Positions 17,789-27,056 of a stretch of 64,000 bases of DNA are shown here, one piece after another. How positions within the stretch are numbered: the first letter of the stretch is position 1; the number at the start of each line of letters is the position of its first letter. The notes under the pieces were generated by a model. That model was not told the DNA's origin and did not search any database. It saw nothing but the letters and a program-made list of their open reading frames with translations. A program made the translations under genes and the position numbers. The stretch lies in NCBI RefSeq assembly GCF_000832305.1, contig NZ_CP010536.1, forward strand, positions 3,596,001 through 3,660,000, in the 5' to 3' direction. This DNA is from Cupriavidus basilensis (GTDB lineage Bacteria > Pseudomonadota > Gammaproteobacteria > Burkholderiales > Burkholderiaceae).

Positions 17789-17875
17789 TGGTGCCCAGGA
17801 GAGGACTCGAACCTCCACAGTGTTGCCACCGCTAGGACCTGAACCTAGTGCGTCTACCAATTTCGCCACCTGGGC
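17789..17875 (-). tRNA. tRNA-Leu (anticodon CAG)
   Basis: The 87-base gene folds as a class II tRNA. The acceptor arms GCCCAGG and CCTGGGC pair fully, the CCA end is encoded, and the anticodon stem CTAGG/CCTAG encloses TTCAGGT, giving CAG. The T-arm carries GTTCGAGTC. It reads CUG, the main leucine codon of this high-GC genome. Confidence 0.95.
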
Positions 17876-17890
17876 TAGGTGAGGTTGCGA

Positions 17891-17918
17891 ATTCTACCCA
17901 ACGTAACGAAATTTGCAA
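17891..17918 (-). promoter_or_regulatory. Promoter of tRNA-Leu(CAG)
   Basis: On the minus strand TTGCAA (17918-17913) and TAGAAT (17896-17891) are separated by 16 bases, placing the start of transcription just ahead of the tRNA. Confidence 0.6.
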
Positions 17919-18210
17919 GTGCTGGCCGCGCTGAATCAGCAGAAAAGTACAACTTTCCCCGAGCACGCCCGCTGACGGCCCCGCTTGCGTCCGTCCGGCC
18001 CAGGGCGATGGACAAGCCGCCGGAGAAATTTCCATTCATCACTTGGCGCACAGTACACGGCCCACACCGGTTGGCCGCCCTCCCAGCCCAGCGTATTTTC
18101 TTCTAGCATTCCTCCCGTGCCCTGTCGATTTCGACGGCTCCCGTTCGTCGTCCCAATGACGGCGCGCGCAAGGCTCGCCGCTTCGCAGGCAATCCCAAAG
18201 GAGACCGGAC

Positions 18211-18561
18211 ATGCATTACATCGATGGATTTGTTGTCGCCGTGCCCACGGCCAAGCGCGACATCTACCGCGCGCACGCCGAGGCTGCCGCCGTGGTGTTC
18301 AAGGATCATGGCGCGCTGGGGCTGGTCGAGTGCTGGGGCGACGATGTGCCCGAGGGCAAGCTCACCTCGTTCCCGATGGCCGTCAAGCTGGAGAAGGATG
18401 AGACCGTGGTCTTCTCCTGGATCACCTGGCCATCGCGCAAGGCCCGGGACGAAGGCATGAAGGCCTCGATGGAAGACCCCAGGCTGCGCAGCCAGGGGCC
18501 GATGCCGTTCGACGGCAAGCGGATGATCTTTGGCGGCTTCGAGGTGATCGTCGACGCTTAG
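18211..18561 (+). CDS. DUF1428 family protein (YbaA-like)
   Basis: The 116-residue protein matches the DUF1428 family, small dimeric alpha+beta-barrel proteins related to E. coli YbaA. The features seen are MHYIDGFVVAVPT at the start, LGLVECWGDDVPEGKLTSFP in the middle and MPFDGKRMIFGGFEVIVDA at the end. AAAGGAGACCGG precedes the ATG. The biochemical role of the family is unknown. The next gene, convergent, is another dimeric ferredoxin-like fold protein. Confidence 0.85.
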   Translation: MHYIDGFVVAVPTAKRDIYRAHAEAAAVVFKDHGALGLVECWGDDVPEGKLTSFPMAVKLEKDETVVFSWITWPSRKARDEGMKASMEDPRLRSQGPMPFDGKRMIFGGFEVIVDA

Positions 18562-18624
18562 TGGCTTGACGGCAGTGCGTGATTGACCTTGCCCGGGGTT
18601 CCCGGGCTGGGACCGTTTTGGCCA

Positions 18625-18650
18625 GAGGGGCACTTTCGTGTGCACCCCTC
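18625..18650. terminator. Hairpin between convergent genes
   Basis: GAGGGG and CCCCTC arms with GCAC/GTGC inner pairs and a one-base irregularity lie between the DUF1428 gene and the convergent YciI-family gene. No clear U tract is seen. Confidence 0.35.
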
Positions 18651-19086
18651 AACGCGGCTTCTTCGCAGCGTCTTGCGCCTGCGCCCACAAGCGCTCCTCC
18701 TGAGCCCGCAGCTCAGGCGTGAGCTCGGCACCAAAATCGTCGAGCTCGAACAGCGGGCGAATCTCGATCTCGGAGTCGCTCTGCATGGGGTTGGGGCAGC
18801 GCTTGACCCATTCGACGGCCTCTTCCATGGACTTGACTTGCCACAGCCAGAACCCGGCGACCACCTCCTTGGTCTCTGCGAACGGTCCGTCGACCACGGA
18901 CCGCTGGCTGCCAGAAAATTGCACCCGCTTGCCTTTGGCGCTCGGGTGCAAGCCCTCGCCCGCGAGCATCACGCCGGCCTTGACGAGTTCTTCATTGAAG
19001 TTGCCCATGGCGGTAAGCAGCGCCGTGCTGGGCATTTCGCCGGCCTCTGACTCTTTCGTTGCCTTGATCATCACCATGACACGCAT
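18649..19086 (-). CDS. YciI/DGPF-domain protein
   Basis: The 145-residue protein belongs to the YCII-related group with the signature VDGPFAETKEVVAGFWLW near residues 64-82 and the N-terminal MRVMVMIKATKESEAG. These are dimeric ferredoxin-like proteins often encoded next to ECF sigma factors, though no sigma gene is present here. AAGGAG lies just before the start. The charged C-terminal tail (ERLWAQAQDAAKKPR) is an extension beyond the core domain. Function is not established. Confidence 0.85.
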   Translation of the reverse strand: MRVMVMIKATKESEAGEMPSTALLTAMGNFNEELVKAGVMLAGEGLHPSAKGKRVQFSGSQRSVVDGPFAETKEVVAGFWLWQVKSMEEAVEWVKRCPNPMQSDSEIEIRPLFELDDFGAELTPELRAQEERLWAQAQDAAKKPR

Positions 19087-19377
19087 CGTCGCTCTCCTTG
19101 AGTGGATTTAGGGTGCCGCACGTCCTGAGCCCGGAACAGGTTTGACGGGCGGCTCTGATACTACGACGAATCGGGATACCGGAAATCGACAGCGCCTTCA
19201 AAGTATCTGGTGGGGAGAGCCTGCCCGGCCCGACCTGGGCCGATTCCGCCCGACTTGGCCTGCTTTGGCTGCGAGGCGCGACAATCACATCCGATCGGTT
19301 TTTTTAAGCCTCGCTTAAGACTCGGCCCGTAGACTGCGATCACACAAGATAACCCGGACCCCCGGATAGGAGCTGCC

Positions 19378-20076
19378 ATGACCCCCCAAGAGATGCAAGC
19401 GCTGGAAGGCTTCCTGACCCAACTCACGCAGGCCAGGGCTGGCGCCAAGGACCCCCAGGCGGACGCCCTCATCGCCGACGCGGTCGCCAGGCAGCCGGAT
19501 GCCGCCTACCTGCTGGTCCAGCGCGCCATGATGCTTGACCATGCCCTGGCGACGGCAAAGGCGCAGATCTCCACGCTGCAGAGCCAGTTGCAGATGGCGC
19601 AGGCCAATGGCGCCAATCGCTTCCTCGACCCGGAAAACGCCTGGGGCAACAGTGCCAACCGCGTGGCACCCAGCCCCGTCATGCCGCCGCCGATGGCCGC
19701 GCCCGTGGCGCCGCCGCAGGCCTTCCAGGCGGCCCAGCCTGCGCCCGTGCAGCCATCCCGGCCCGGATTCCTGAGTGGTGGCCTGGGCGGCGCGCTGGGC
19801 GGCATTGCCACGACGGCAGCCGGCGTGGCCGGCGGCGCGCTCCTGTTCCAGGGCATCGAGAACATGTTCCATCGCAACGGCAATGGCAACAGCGCAAGCG
19901 GCTTTCTGGGACAGCCGGGCGCAGGGGCGCAGCCAACGGAGACCGTCGTCAACAACTACTACGGCAATGACGACCGCTCGCCGCTGGGCTCACCGGATGC
20001 GGCACTGGACAGCGGCCTTCTGGATGACGCATCGGGCAACGACGACTTCCTGAGCGACGACACCTGGAACGCCTAG
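19378..20076 (+). CDS. DUF2076 family protein
   Basis: The 232-residue protein fits DUF2076. It has an N-terminal helical segment (MTPQEMQALEGFLTQLTQAR) and a coiled-coil-like stretch to residue 80. A Pro/Ala-rich linker, a glycine-rich hydrophobic region (GGLGGALGGIATTAAGVAGG) and an acidic tail with VVNNYYGND follow. The family is found around proteobacterial envelope or stress genes but has no known activity. A 5-bp inverted repeat (TTAAG/CTTAA at 19304-19318) lies about 60 bases before the start. The gene appears to be monocistronic. Confidence 0.8.
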   Translation: MTPQEMQALEGFLTQLTQARAGAKDPQADALIADAVARQPDAAYLLVQRAMMLDHALATAKAQISTLQSQLQMAQANGANRFLDPENAWGNSANRVAPSPVMPPPMAAPVAPPQAFQAAQPAPVQPSRPGFLSGGLGGALGGIATTAAGVAGGALLFQGIENMFHRNGNGNSASGFLGQPGAGAQPTETVVNNYYGNDDRSPLGSPDAALDSGLLDDASGNDDFLSDDTWNA

Positions 20077-21177
<1,101 letters not shown>

Positions 21178-21372
21178 TCGTCCTGGTGCTGCCAGCCCTG
21201 GGCGGCACAGCGCCGAAAGCACCGACAGCACCGAAGCGGACTTTTGATGGCCGGCGGTTGGGGTCTTGAACACCCGTGTCCTAGACTGGAAGACCGCATT
21301 GCCACCACCCGGCTGCGCATTGGCCGGCGGATAGCAAAGCGCCGTTCAAGGCTCTCACCGACAGGGTGCACT

Positions 21373-21753
21373 ATGGAATTCCTGAACTCCGGCAAAGTCC
21401 TCCCCGCAGGGCTGCCATTCTCCGAAGCCGTGCGCGTTGGCGATATGTTCTACCTCTCTGGACAGATGGGCATCGTCCAAGGCAGCACCCGCCTGGTGCC
21501 CGGCGGCATCCGCGAAGAAGCCAAGCAGGCGCTGATGAACATCCGCATCACGCTGGAAGCACACGGCCTGTCGCTCAAGCACGTCGCCAAATGCACCATC
21601 TTCCTGGCCGACATCAGCGAATGGCAAGTGTTCAACGAGGTCTACAAGGAGTTCTTCCAGGCACCCTATCCGGCGCGCAGTGCGCTTGGGGCGAATGGAT
21701 TGGCGCTTGGGGCCAGGGTGGAGGTGGAGTGCATTGCGGTGTTTAGCGGCTGA
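21373..21753 (+). CDS. RidA family enamine/imine deaminase
   Basis: The 126-residue protein is a member of the Rid (YjgF/YER057c) family, trimeric enzymes that hydrolyse reactive enamine/imine intermediates. GDMFYLSGQMGI and the C-terminal YPARSALGANGLALGARVEVECIA carry the conserved residues, including the arginine of the active site (about residue 106). The start MEFLNSGKVLPAG gives the family length. The stop codon lies inside a run of GGCTGAGT repeats. Confidence 0.88.
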   Translation: MEFLNSGKVLPAGLPFSEAVRVGDMFYLSGQMGIVQGSTRLVPGGIREEAKQALMNIRITLEAHGLSLKHVAKCTIFLADISEWQVFNEVYKEFFQAPYPARSALGANGLALGARVEVECIAVFSG

Positions 21754-21790
21754 GCGGCTGAGTGGCTGAGTGGCTGAGTGGCCGAGTGCC
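21746..21790. repeat. Tandem repeat, period 8, spanning a stop codon
   Basis: Copies of GGCTGAGT/GGCTGAGC begin within the last codons of the RidA gene and continue about 35 bases past its stop. Confidence 0.65.
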
Positions 21791-21861
21791 TGATACGGCG
21801 GCTACGAGCGGCCACGCCCCCGCTTGCGGGACGGTGGCACAGCTCGCCCTGCCGCCCTGGC

Positions 21862-22230
21862 TCAGAGCATGCCCTGCACCCGGTTCAAAGCCTCATCCAG
21901 CTGCTGCTTCAACGGGGTCAGCAGGCAGTGCAGCCCGTGGCTGTCCTCCACATCGTCGCTATCAAAATCCAGCAGCCTGAGCACAGCGCCAAGCCCTGCA
22001 CTGACGCGCAGCAGGTCGGCGCAGCTTTCTTGCGCGGTGCTTTGCGCACGGCTACGAAGTTCCTCGAGTTGGTAGGCCAGTTCCTGGACGCTGAGCTTGG
22101 TGGGCGTGTCGGCCGGGAAGGTCAGGCGGATTAGTTCGGCTAGCAGGGAGGATTGCCGGGAGATGGCGAGCGAGCGCTCTGGTGGATCAAGGTGAGTGGT
22201 TTGCTCTGAGCGAGCGACGGTATTAGGCAT
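21862..22230 (-). CDS. DUF1484-like small protein
   Basis: The 122-residue protein is helical and acidic, with VQELAYQLEELRSRAQ and LLTPLKQQLDEALNRVQGML at its end. This pattern is close to DUF1484, which I know mainly from Ralstonia and relatives. The ATG is preceded by GGAGG, eight bases upstream. Its leader contains a segment complementary to a predicted small RNA encoded just upstream on the same strand. Its function is unknown; the surrounding RNA layout recalls phage control genes, so a phage or satellite origin is possible. Confidence 0.65.
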   Translation of the reverse strand: MPNTVARSEQTTHLDPPERSLAISRQSSLLAELIRLTFPADTPTKLSVQELAYQLEELRSRAQSTAQESCADLLRVSAGLGAVLRLLDFDSDDVEDSHGLHCLLTPLKQQLDEALNRVQGML

Positions 22231-22300
22231 TGCGGCCTCCAGTGACAGAATGGAAGGCCCGCCGCTCATTTCCACATGAGGGTGGCGGACCCGCAGCGGG

Positions 22301-22320
22301 GGTGGAAACCGGCGTCACTA
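22301..22320 (-). promoter_or_regulatory. Antisense target site in the DUF1484 leader
   Basis: On the minus strand this reads TAGTGACG followed by CCGGTTTCCACC. Both blocks are complementary to the predicted RNA at 22397-22473 (TAGTGACG at 22425-22432 and GGTTTCCAC at 22438-22446 on the plus strand). A further TTTCCAC copy at 22270-22276 could pair with it within the leader, so two alternative structures are possible. Confidence 0.5.
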
Positions 22321-22396
22321 CATCCGGTCAGCCCGAAGGCTGCCCCGCCCGGCCCGCCATAGAAAAGTTATAGGCGTGCGCGAACGCAACGGACAC

Positions 22397-22417
22397 AAAA
22401 AAGCCGCAGAAAGCGGC
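22397..22417 (-). terminator. Intrinsic terminator with no protein gene before it
   Basis: GCCGC-TTTCT-GCGGC followed by TTTTTT on the minus strand is a canonical Rho-independent terminator. No minus-strand protein gene ends here, which is the main reason to propose a small RNA. Confidence 0.75.
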
Positions 22418-22473
22418 AGTCCGCTAGTGACGAATCGGGTTTCCACACCCGGTCACCCTTGTTTGGGGTGACG
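22397..22473 (-). ncRNA. Predicted C4/CI-like antisense RNA of about 77 nt
   Basis: Read on the minus strand, the region folds into three hairpins. The first is GTCACCC/GGGTGAC with a 7-base loop. The second is CGGGT/ACCCG with GTGGAA in the loop. The third is the terminator GCCGC/GCGGC followed by six T. A promoter with 17-base spacing lies at the right distance upstream. The loop and flanks of the second hairpin are complementary to the leader of the following gene. Size, promoter, terminator and complementarity all resemble phage P1 C4 and P4 CI RNAs; identity to either is not claimed. Confidence 0.6.
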
Positions 22474-22479
22474 TGGCAG

Positions 22480-22508
22480 ATTTTCGGCCAGCCAACGGTC
22501 GAAGTCAA
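22480..22508 (-). promoter_or_regulatory. Promoter of the predicted small RNA
   Basis: TTGACT (22508-22503) and GAAAAT (22485-22480) are separated by 17 bases on the minus strand. The expected start near 22473 coincides with the base of the first hairpin. Confidence 0.55.
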
Positions 22509-22741
22509 TCGACCCGGCGGAGCCAGGAATCGCCGACGTGTCGCAGCTTTCGCGTTCGCGCCACGGTCGATCTCCCCCTCGAGACCAGTTCGCCTGCAGC
22601 CCCGCTGATTGGTTACTCGCCCGCCATCGCCCGCACTTCGCGACACCATCCGGCGTTTCATCGCAGCGACCTGCCCAACGCGCCAGTGTCAGCCGAACAT
22701 GAGCATCATCGCGTTTCCCCCTGACAAGACTGGATGCTCAC

Positions 22742-23263
22742 ATGCTCACTGGAATCCTCCTCCACACGCCGCGATGGGTCTGGATCCTGCTCGCGAGCCT
22801 GATCGCGCTCGGCTTCGCGCAAGCCGTCCCCAGACGGATGACGCCGGCCCGCGCCACGGCTGTGCCCGTGGCCATGGCGGTGGTCTCGCTGGGCGGCGTC
22901 ATGTCAACCTTCTCGGCCTTCTCGGCGCAACCGCTCGCGCTGCTTGGATGGGGCGTCGGCGCGGCTGCCGCGCTGGCGCTGGCCCACACCGTCGGCGCCT
23001 GGAACGGCATTCGCTGGCTGGAGGCCGATCGCCGCCTGCTGGTGCCCGCAAGCTGGGTGCCGCTGTCGTTGATCCTCTGCCTGTTCATCACCCGCTACGG
23101 CGTGAGCGTGGCCATGGCGGTAAACCCCGGCTTGCTGTGGCATGCCGGCGTGGCGATGCCGATCGGCTTTATCTATGGTGCCGTTAGCGGTATCTTCCTC
23201 TCACGTAGCCTGGTGACCTGGCGGCTGACCCGGCAGGCAATGCTCGACAGCGTGCCGGGCTGA
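22742..23263 (+). CDS. Four-to-five-helix membrane protein (DUF6622-like)
   Basis: The 173-residue protein is almost entirely hydrophobic, with about five membrane segments. The N-terminus MLTGILLHTPRWVWILLASL and the conserved-looking SLGGVMSTFSAF resemble the DUF6622 membrane family. It should sit in the inner membrane. The next gene, a sterol-desaturase relative, follows 74 bases later on the same strand. No function is known. Confidence 0.7.
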   Translation: MLTGILLHTPRWVWILLASLIALGFAQAVPRRMTPARATAVPVAMAVVSLGGVMSTFSAFSAQPLALLGWGVGAAAALALAHTVGAWNGIRWLEADRRLLVPASWVPLSLILCLFITRYGVSVAMAVNPGLLWHAGVAMPIGFIYGAVSGIFLSRSLVTWRLTRQAMLDSVPG

Positions 23264-23337
23264 TCACTCAGGCCGCCACTGATGCCAGCAACTCAAGCCA
23301 GCAACCGCTGTCCCGAACCACGTCCAGGCCTGCCGTC

Positions 23338-24237
23338 ATGAACGCATTCGAGAAGTTTCAGCTGTTTATCGCGGCCCCGTCGGTACTGGCATTCGCCTTG
23401 ATCGAGGCCATCGTCTTGTCGCGCCGCCAGCGCTACGACTGGCGGGCGTTCGGGGTGTCGGCGCTGGATCTGGTGGCGCGCATCGCGGTGGGCATTGCCT
23501 TGCCGCTGTCGATCGCGGCGCCGCTGGTGCGGCTGGCGTTCGAGCACCGCTGGATGACGATCCACCCCACCGGCTGGATCGCGTTGCCGCTGCTGTTTGT
23601 CGGGCAGGAGTTCTGCTACTACTGGTATCACCGCGCGGCGCACAGGGTGCGGTGGTTCTGGAGCAACCATGCGGTGCACCACTCGCCGAACCAGCTGAAC
23701 CTGTCGGCGGCGTTTCGCATCGGGGTTCTCGGCAAGCTGACCGGCACGGCACTGTTCTTCGTGCCGCTGGCCTGGATTGGCTTTGAGCCGCGCGTCGTGT
23801 TTGCCGTGTTGTCGCTGAACCTGCTCTATCAGTTCTGGATTCATGCGACGTGGATTCCGCGCCTGGGCTGGCTGGAGGGGATCTTCAATACGCCTTCGGC
23901 GCACCGGGTGCATCACGCGTCCAACCTTGAGTACCTGGATGCGAACTATGGCGGTGTGCTGGTGGTGTTCGATCGCTTGTTTGGCACCTACGTGAGGGAG
24001 CGCGAGGACCTGCCCTGCCGGTATGGCCTTGTGCATCCGATCGAGAGCGCAAATCCGTTGCGGATCGAGTTCACGCAGTGGGTGCATCTGTTGCGCGACC
24101 TGGCCGGGGCGCGCAGCTTGCGCGCGTTCCTTGGGTACTTGCTCATGCCGCCGGGCTGGACGCCGCATGGCGAGGGCAGTACCACCATGGAGCTGCGCGC
24201 GCAGGCTGGGATGTCCGGGGGCGTTGGTGATGGCTGA
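23338..24237 (+). CDS. Sterol desaturase/fatty acid hydroxylase family protein
   Basis: The 299-residue integral membrane protein has the histidine clusters of the di-iron fatty acid hydroxylase superfamily: HRAAH near residue 101, NHAVHHS near residue 114 and HRVHH near residue 191. Several membrane helices surround them. Members hydroxylate or desaturate lipids using oxygen. Its final codons overlap the start of the histidine kinase gene by eight bases, so lipid modification and the two-component pair may be linked. The substrate is unknown. Confidence 0.88.
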   Translation: MNAFEKFQLFIAAPSVLAFALIEAIVLSRRQRYDWRAFGVSALDLVARIAVGIALPLSIAAPLVRLAFEHRWMTIHPTGWIALPLLFVGQEFCYYWYHRAAHRVRWFWSNHAVHHSPNQLNLSAAFRIGVLGKLTGTALFFVPLAWIGFEPRVVFAVLSLNLLYQFWIHATWIPRLGWLEGIFNTPSAHRVHHASNLEYLDANYGGVLVVFDRLFGTYVREREDLPCRYGLVHPIESANPLRIEFTQWVHLLRDLAGARSLRAFLGYLLMPPGWTPHGEGSTTMELRAQAGMSGGVGDG

Positions 24238-25345
24238 CGTCCGGCCGCAGCGCATCATGCGCTATCCCGCCAAGGAACTGGCCTGGCTGTTTCGCCAACT
24301 GCGGATTAGCGTGCCCGTGGCGTTCGGTTCCGCCGCCTTCTTCGCCGTCATGTTCCGCGAGCCGTTTGGCATGAACCTGGTCTACGCCCTGTGCATCGCG
24401 CTGATGATACAGGCGCTGGTGAAGCTGGGGCACTATGGTCTCACGCGCTGGCTGCCAGATGCCTCGCCGGGCACTCCCGCCACGCAGCGGCGCTGGCCGG
24501 ACTGGAAGTGGATGTTTCCGTGGATCGTCATATCTGGCGTAGCGGGCTATTTTGGCGGGCACGCGATTGCCAACGTGCTCACCGGTAGCCACGGCACGCC
24601 GTCGGATCTGTTGCGCAATCCGCGCACCCTGCTGCTGAGCATGACGGTGGCACTGGTGCTGGCGCTCTGCATCTCTTACTTCCACTATGCGCGCGGGCGC
24701 ATGGCGGCTGCGGACGCGCGGGCGCAGGCGGCCATGCGCAGCGCAGCGGAGAATCAGCTGCGCTTGCTGGAGTCGCAGCTGGAGCCGCACATGCTGTTCA
24801 ATACGCTGGGCAACCTGCGCGTGATGATCGGGCAGGATCCGCAGCGCGCGCAAGAGATGCTGAACCAGGTGATCTCGTTCTTGCGCGCCACGCTGCAGGC
24901 ATCGCGCTCCGGCTCGCATCCGCTGTCATGCGAGTTCGATCGCATTGCGGACTACCTGGCGCTGATGCAGGTGCGCATGGGCGCGCGGCTGCAGGTCGAA
25001 CTCGACCTGCCCGCCGGCCTGGCCAACCTGCCTGTGCCGCCGCTGCTGCTGCAACCACTGGTTGAGAACGCCATCAAGCACGGGCTGGAGCCCATCGTCG
25101 CGGGCGGCTGGATCAAGGTGACGGCCCGCCGCGAAGGCGGCACGCTGATGCTCACCGTGCGCGACACCGGCGCGGGCTTGAGCGAGCTGCTGCCCGGCCC
25201 GGATTGCTTTGGCACATCGCAGGTGCGCGAACGGCTCGCCCAGCTCTATGGCAAAGCGGCGAGCTTCCAGTTGCTGGATGCCGGCGATGGCAGCAGCGAT
25301 GGCGGCGGCGGCACGCTGGCCATCGTGCGCCTTCCGCTCTTCTGA
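24230..25345 (+). CDS. LytS/AlgZ-type sensor histidine kinase
   Basis: The 371-residue protein has four or so N-terminal membrane helices. The His_kinase domain follows, with the phospho-acceptor histidine in QLEPHMLFNTLGNLR (about residue 188) and the ATPase motif PLVENAIKHGLEP. The PF06580 group pairs with LytTR regulators. The ATG is within the end of the preceding gene and gives a sensible N-terminus. The partner response regulator starts 34 bases downstream. The signal is probably sensed in or near the membrane. Confidence 0.9.
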   Translation: MADVRPQRIMRYPAKELAWLFRQLRISVPVAFGSAAFFAVMFREPFGMNLVYALCIALMIQALVKLGHYGLTRWLPDASPGTPATQRRWPDWKWMFPWIVISGVAGYFGGHAIANVLTGSHGTPSDLLRNPRTLLLSMTVALVLALCISYFHYARGRMAAADARAQAAMRSAAENQLRLLESQLEPHMLFNTLGNLRVMIGQDPQRAQEMLNQVISFLRATLQASRSGSHPLSCEFDRIADYLALMQVRMGARLQVELDLPAGLANLPVPPLLLQPLVENAIKHGLEPIVAGGWIKVTARREGGTLMLTVRDTGAGLSELLPGPDCFGTSQVRERLAQLYGKAASFQLLDAGDGSSDGGGGTLAIVRLPLF

Positions 25346-25379
25346 TGGATTGCCGCCCACTCTGCCCGATATCGCCTCC

Positions 25380-26198
25380 ATGCAAACCACTGCCCTGATC
25401 GCCGAAGATGAAGCGCTGCTGGCCGCTGACCTCCGCGCGGAGCTGGCTCGCTTGTGGCCGGCGCTGAACATCGTCGCGACCGTAGGCGATGGCGAGGCTG
25501 CCGTGACGCAGGCGCTCGCGCTGCAGCCTGACCTGCTGTTCCTGGACATCCGCATGCCGGGCATGAGCGGACTGGAGGCAGCGCAGACCCTGGCCGAGGA
25601 TTGGCCCGACTCGGCCAAGCCGTTTCCACTGATCGTGTTCGTGACGGCTTACGACAAATACGCCTTGCACGCATTCGAGCATGCGGCCGTCGATTACGTG
25701 CTAAAGCCCGTGCAGGCCAACCGCCTGGCAAAGACCTGCGCGCGCCTGCAAGCCACGCTGCAACAGCGTGCGGCCCCGCAGGGCGCCCCACCATCGCTGG
25801 ACGCTGCCATGGATCAGTTGCGCGCGCTGCTTGGCGTTGGCATGCCCGCGCCGCCAGCCACACCGGCGGCCAGCCCGTTACAGGTGATCCAGGCCAGCGC
25901 CGGCAATACCATCACGATGGTGCCGATCGACGAGGTGCTGTATTTCGAGGCCGCGGACAAATATGTGCGGGTGGTCACCGCGCAGCGCGAGCACCTGATT
26001 CGCATGTCGCTGCGGGAGCTGCAGATGCGGATCGATCCGGCGTGCTTCTGGCAGGTCCACCGCAGCACCATCGTACGCTGCACGGCCATTGCCAGCGCGC
26101 TGCGCGATGACAGCGGCAAGCTCACCCTGACCTTGCGCGACCGGCCGGAAAAGCTGGGGGTCAGCCGGCTCTATGCGGACGCGTTCAAGGGGATGTAG
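25380..26198 (+). CDS. LytTR-family response regulator
   Basis: The 272-residue protein has a receiver domain (residues 1-125) with EDE at the acidic pocket, the phosphorylated aspartate in LLFLDIRMPG (about residue 55), and a VFVTAYD...YVLKPV switch region. After a Pro/Ala linker comes a LytTR DNA-binding domain (about 168-270) with VLYFEAADKYVRVVT and FWQVHRSTIVR. It forms a two-gene unit with the upstream kinase. Likely targets are nearby, including the two small genes downstream. Confidence 0.92.
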   Translation: MQTTALIAEDEALLAADLRAELARLWPALNIVATVGDGEAAVTQALALQPDLLFLDIRMPGMSGLEAAQTLAEDWPDSAKPFPLIVFVTAYDKYALHAFEHAAVDYVLKPVQANRLAKTCARLQATLQQRAAPQGAPPSLDAAMDQLRALLGVGMPAPPATPAASPLQVIQASAGNTITMVPIDEVLYFEAADKYVRVVTAQREHLIRMSLRELQMRIDPACFWQVHRSTIVRCTAIASALRDDSGKLTLTLRDRPEKLGVSRLYADAFKGM

Positions 26199-26417
26199 GC
26201 GCCACGGTGTCGCGCAAGTCACGGACAAAAAACCTGCGCAGGTGTCTGCGCACCGCCAACGCTTGCCCGGCGTGTTGGCGCGGCACCATCGTTTTCCACC
26301 TGAGTTATGCCCGCCCGCGCACACGGCGCGGCGCCGGGCCATGGCATGCCGTGTGCATGGTGAAGGGGGAGCGTCGAGTCCGGCGCTCCGCCATCACAAC
26401 CCACTCAGGAGAAGACC

Positions 26418-26684
26418 ATGTCCACCCTATCCATCGGAAACCTGCCTCGCCTCAGCGCGCTTGAGCAGGCCGCCCGGATTGCCGTGACCGGCGGCACCGG
26501 TGTCTACCCCATGCCCATGATCATCCGCAGGGAGCCCGGCTATGGCGAGTTTCCGAAGCTGCCCGGCATGCCGGAAATGCCGGACATGCCTGCGATCCCG
26601 AACGCGTTCCCGTGCGGCTCGCCGATCTATCACGGGCCGCTGATGAGGCCCGACTCCGGCGAGCCGAAGATCGTTCCTCTCTGA
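26418..26684 (+). CDS. Small Pro/Met-rich protein
   Basis: The 88-residue protein has a strong AGGAGA ribosome-binding site seven bases before its ATG. The C-terminal half contains repeated P-x-M-P steps (LPGMPEMPDMPAIPNAFP) and a single cysteine (CGSPIYHGP). There is no signal peptide. I do not recognise a family. It could be a peptide precursor or a partner of the small exported protein that follows. Confidence 0.55.
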   Translation: MSTLSIGNLPRLSALEQAARIAVTGGTGVYPMPMIIRREPGYGEFPKLPGMPEMPDMPAIPNAFPCGSPIYHGPLMRPDSGEPKIVPL

Positions 26685-26763
26685 CCCCGCCCCTTTTACG
26701 TCACGAACGTCACGAGATCCAACGGCACGCAAGAGGCCGAACCCCGCTTTCAAGGAGCACGCC

Positions 26764-27003
26764 ATGCACAACAAATTTGCCATTGCCACCCTCACCACCG
26801 CCGCGCTTGCAGCGGCCTTGCTCGCCGGCGCCGCCCAGGCCGCCGCCCCACAGGACCGCGCTCTCTACGGTGGCCAAGGCGGCTACAGCTTCCGGGCCGG
26901 CAAAGTGGACCCATGCACCGACGGCGGCCGCACCGGCAAGTTCGACGCGTTCGGCGAAGGCGCTCGCCAGGTTGACCCGTACACCGACGGCGCCAGGGGC
27001 TGA
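26764..27003 (+). CDS. Small exported protein with DPYTDGAR repeats
   Basis: The 79-residue protein has a clear signal peptide (LTTAALAAALLAGAAQAA) and AAGGAGCACGCC before the ATG. The mature part is about 50 residues with three degenerate repeats of the D-P-x-T-D-G type. Similar small periplasmic proteins with TDGAR repeats occur in Cupriavidus and Burkholderia as far as I recall. The repeats might bind a ligand or metal. Function is unknown. Confidence 0.65.
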   Translation: MHNKFAIATLTTAALAAALLAGAAQAAAPQDRALYGGQGGYSFRAGKVDPCTDGGRTGKFDAFGEGARQVDPYTDGARG

Positions 27004-27014
27004 GTGGCGCCCGG

Positions 27015-27048
27015 CGAGCGAAAGCACGCGCTGGCGTGCTTTCGCTCG
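27015..27048. terminator. 15-bp hairpin between convergent genes
   Basis: CGAGCGAAAGCACGC and its complement form a perfect 15-bp stem with a 4-base loop, between the small exported protein and the GlpP gene. It has no U tract in either direction but is well placed to end both transcripts. Confidence 0.55.
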
Positions 27049-27056
27049 GCCAGACC

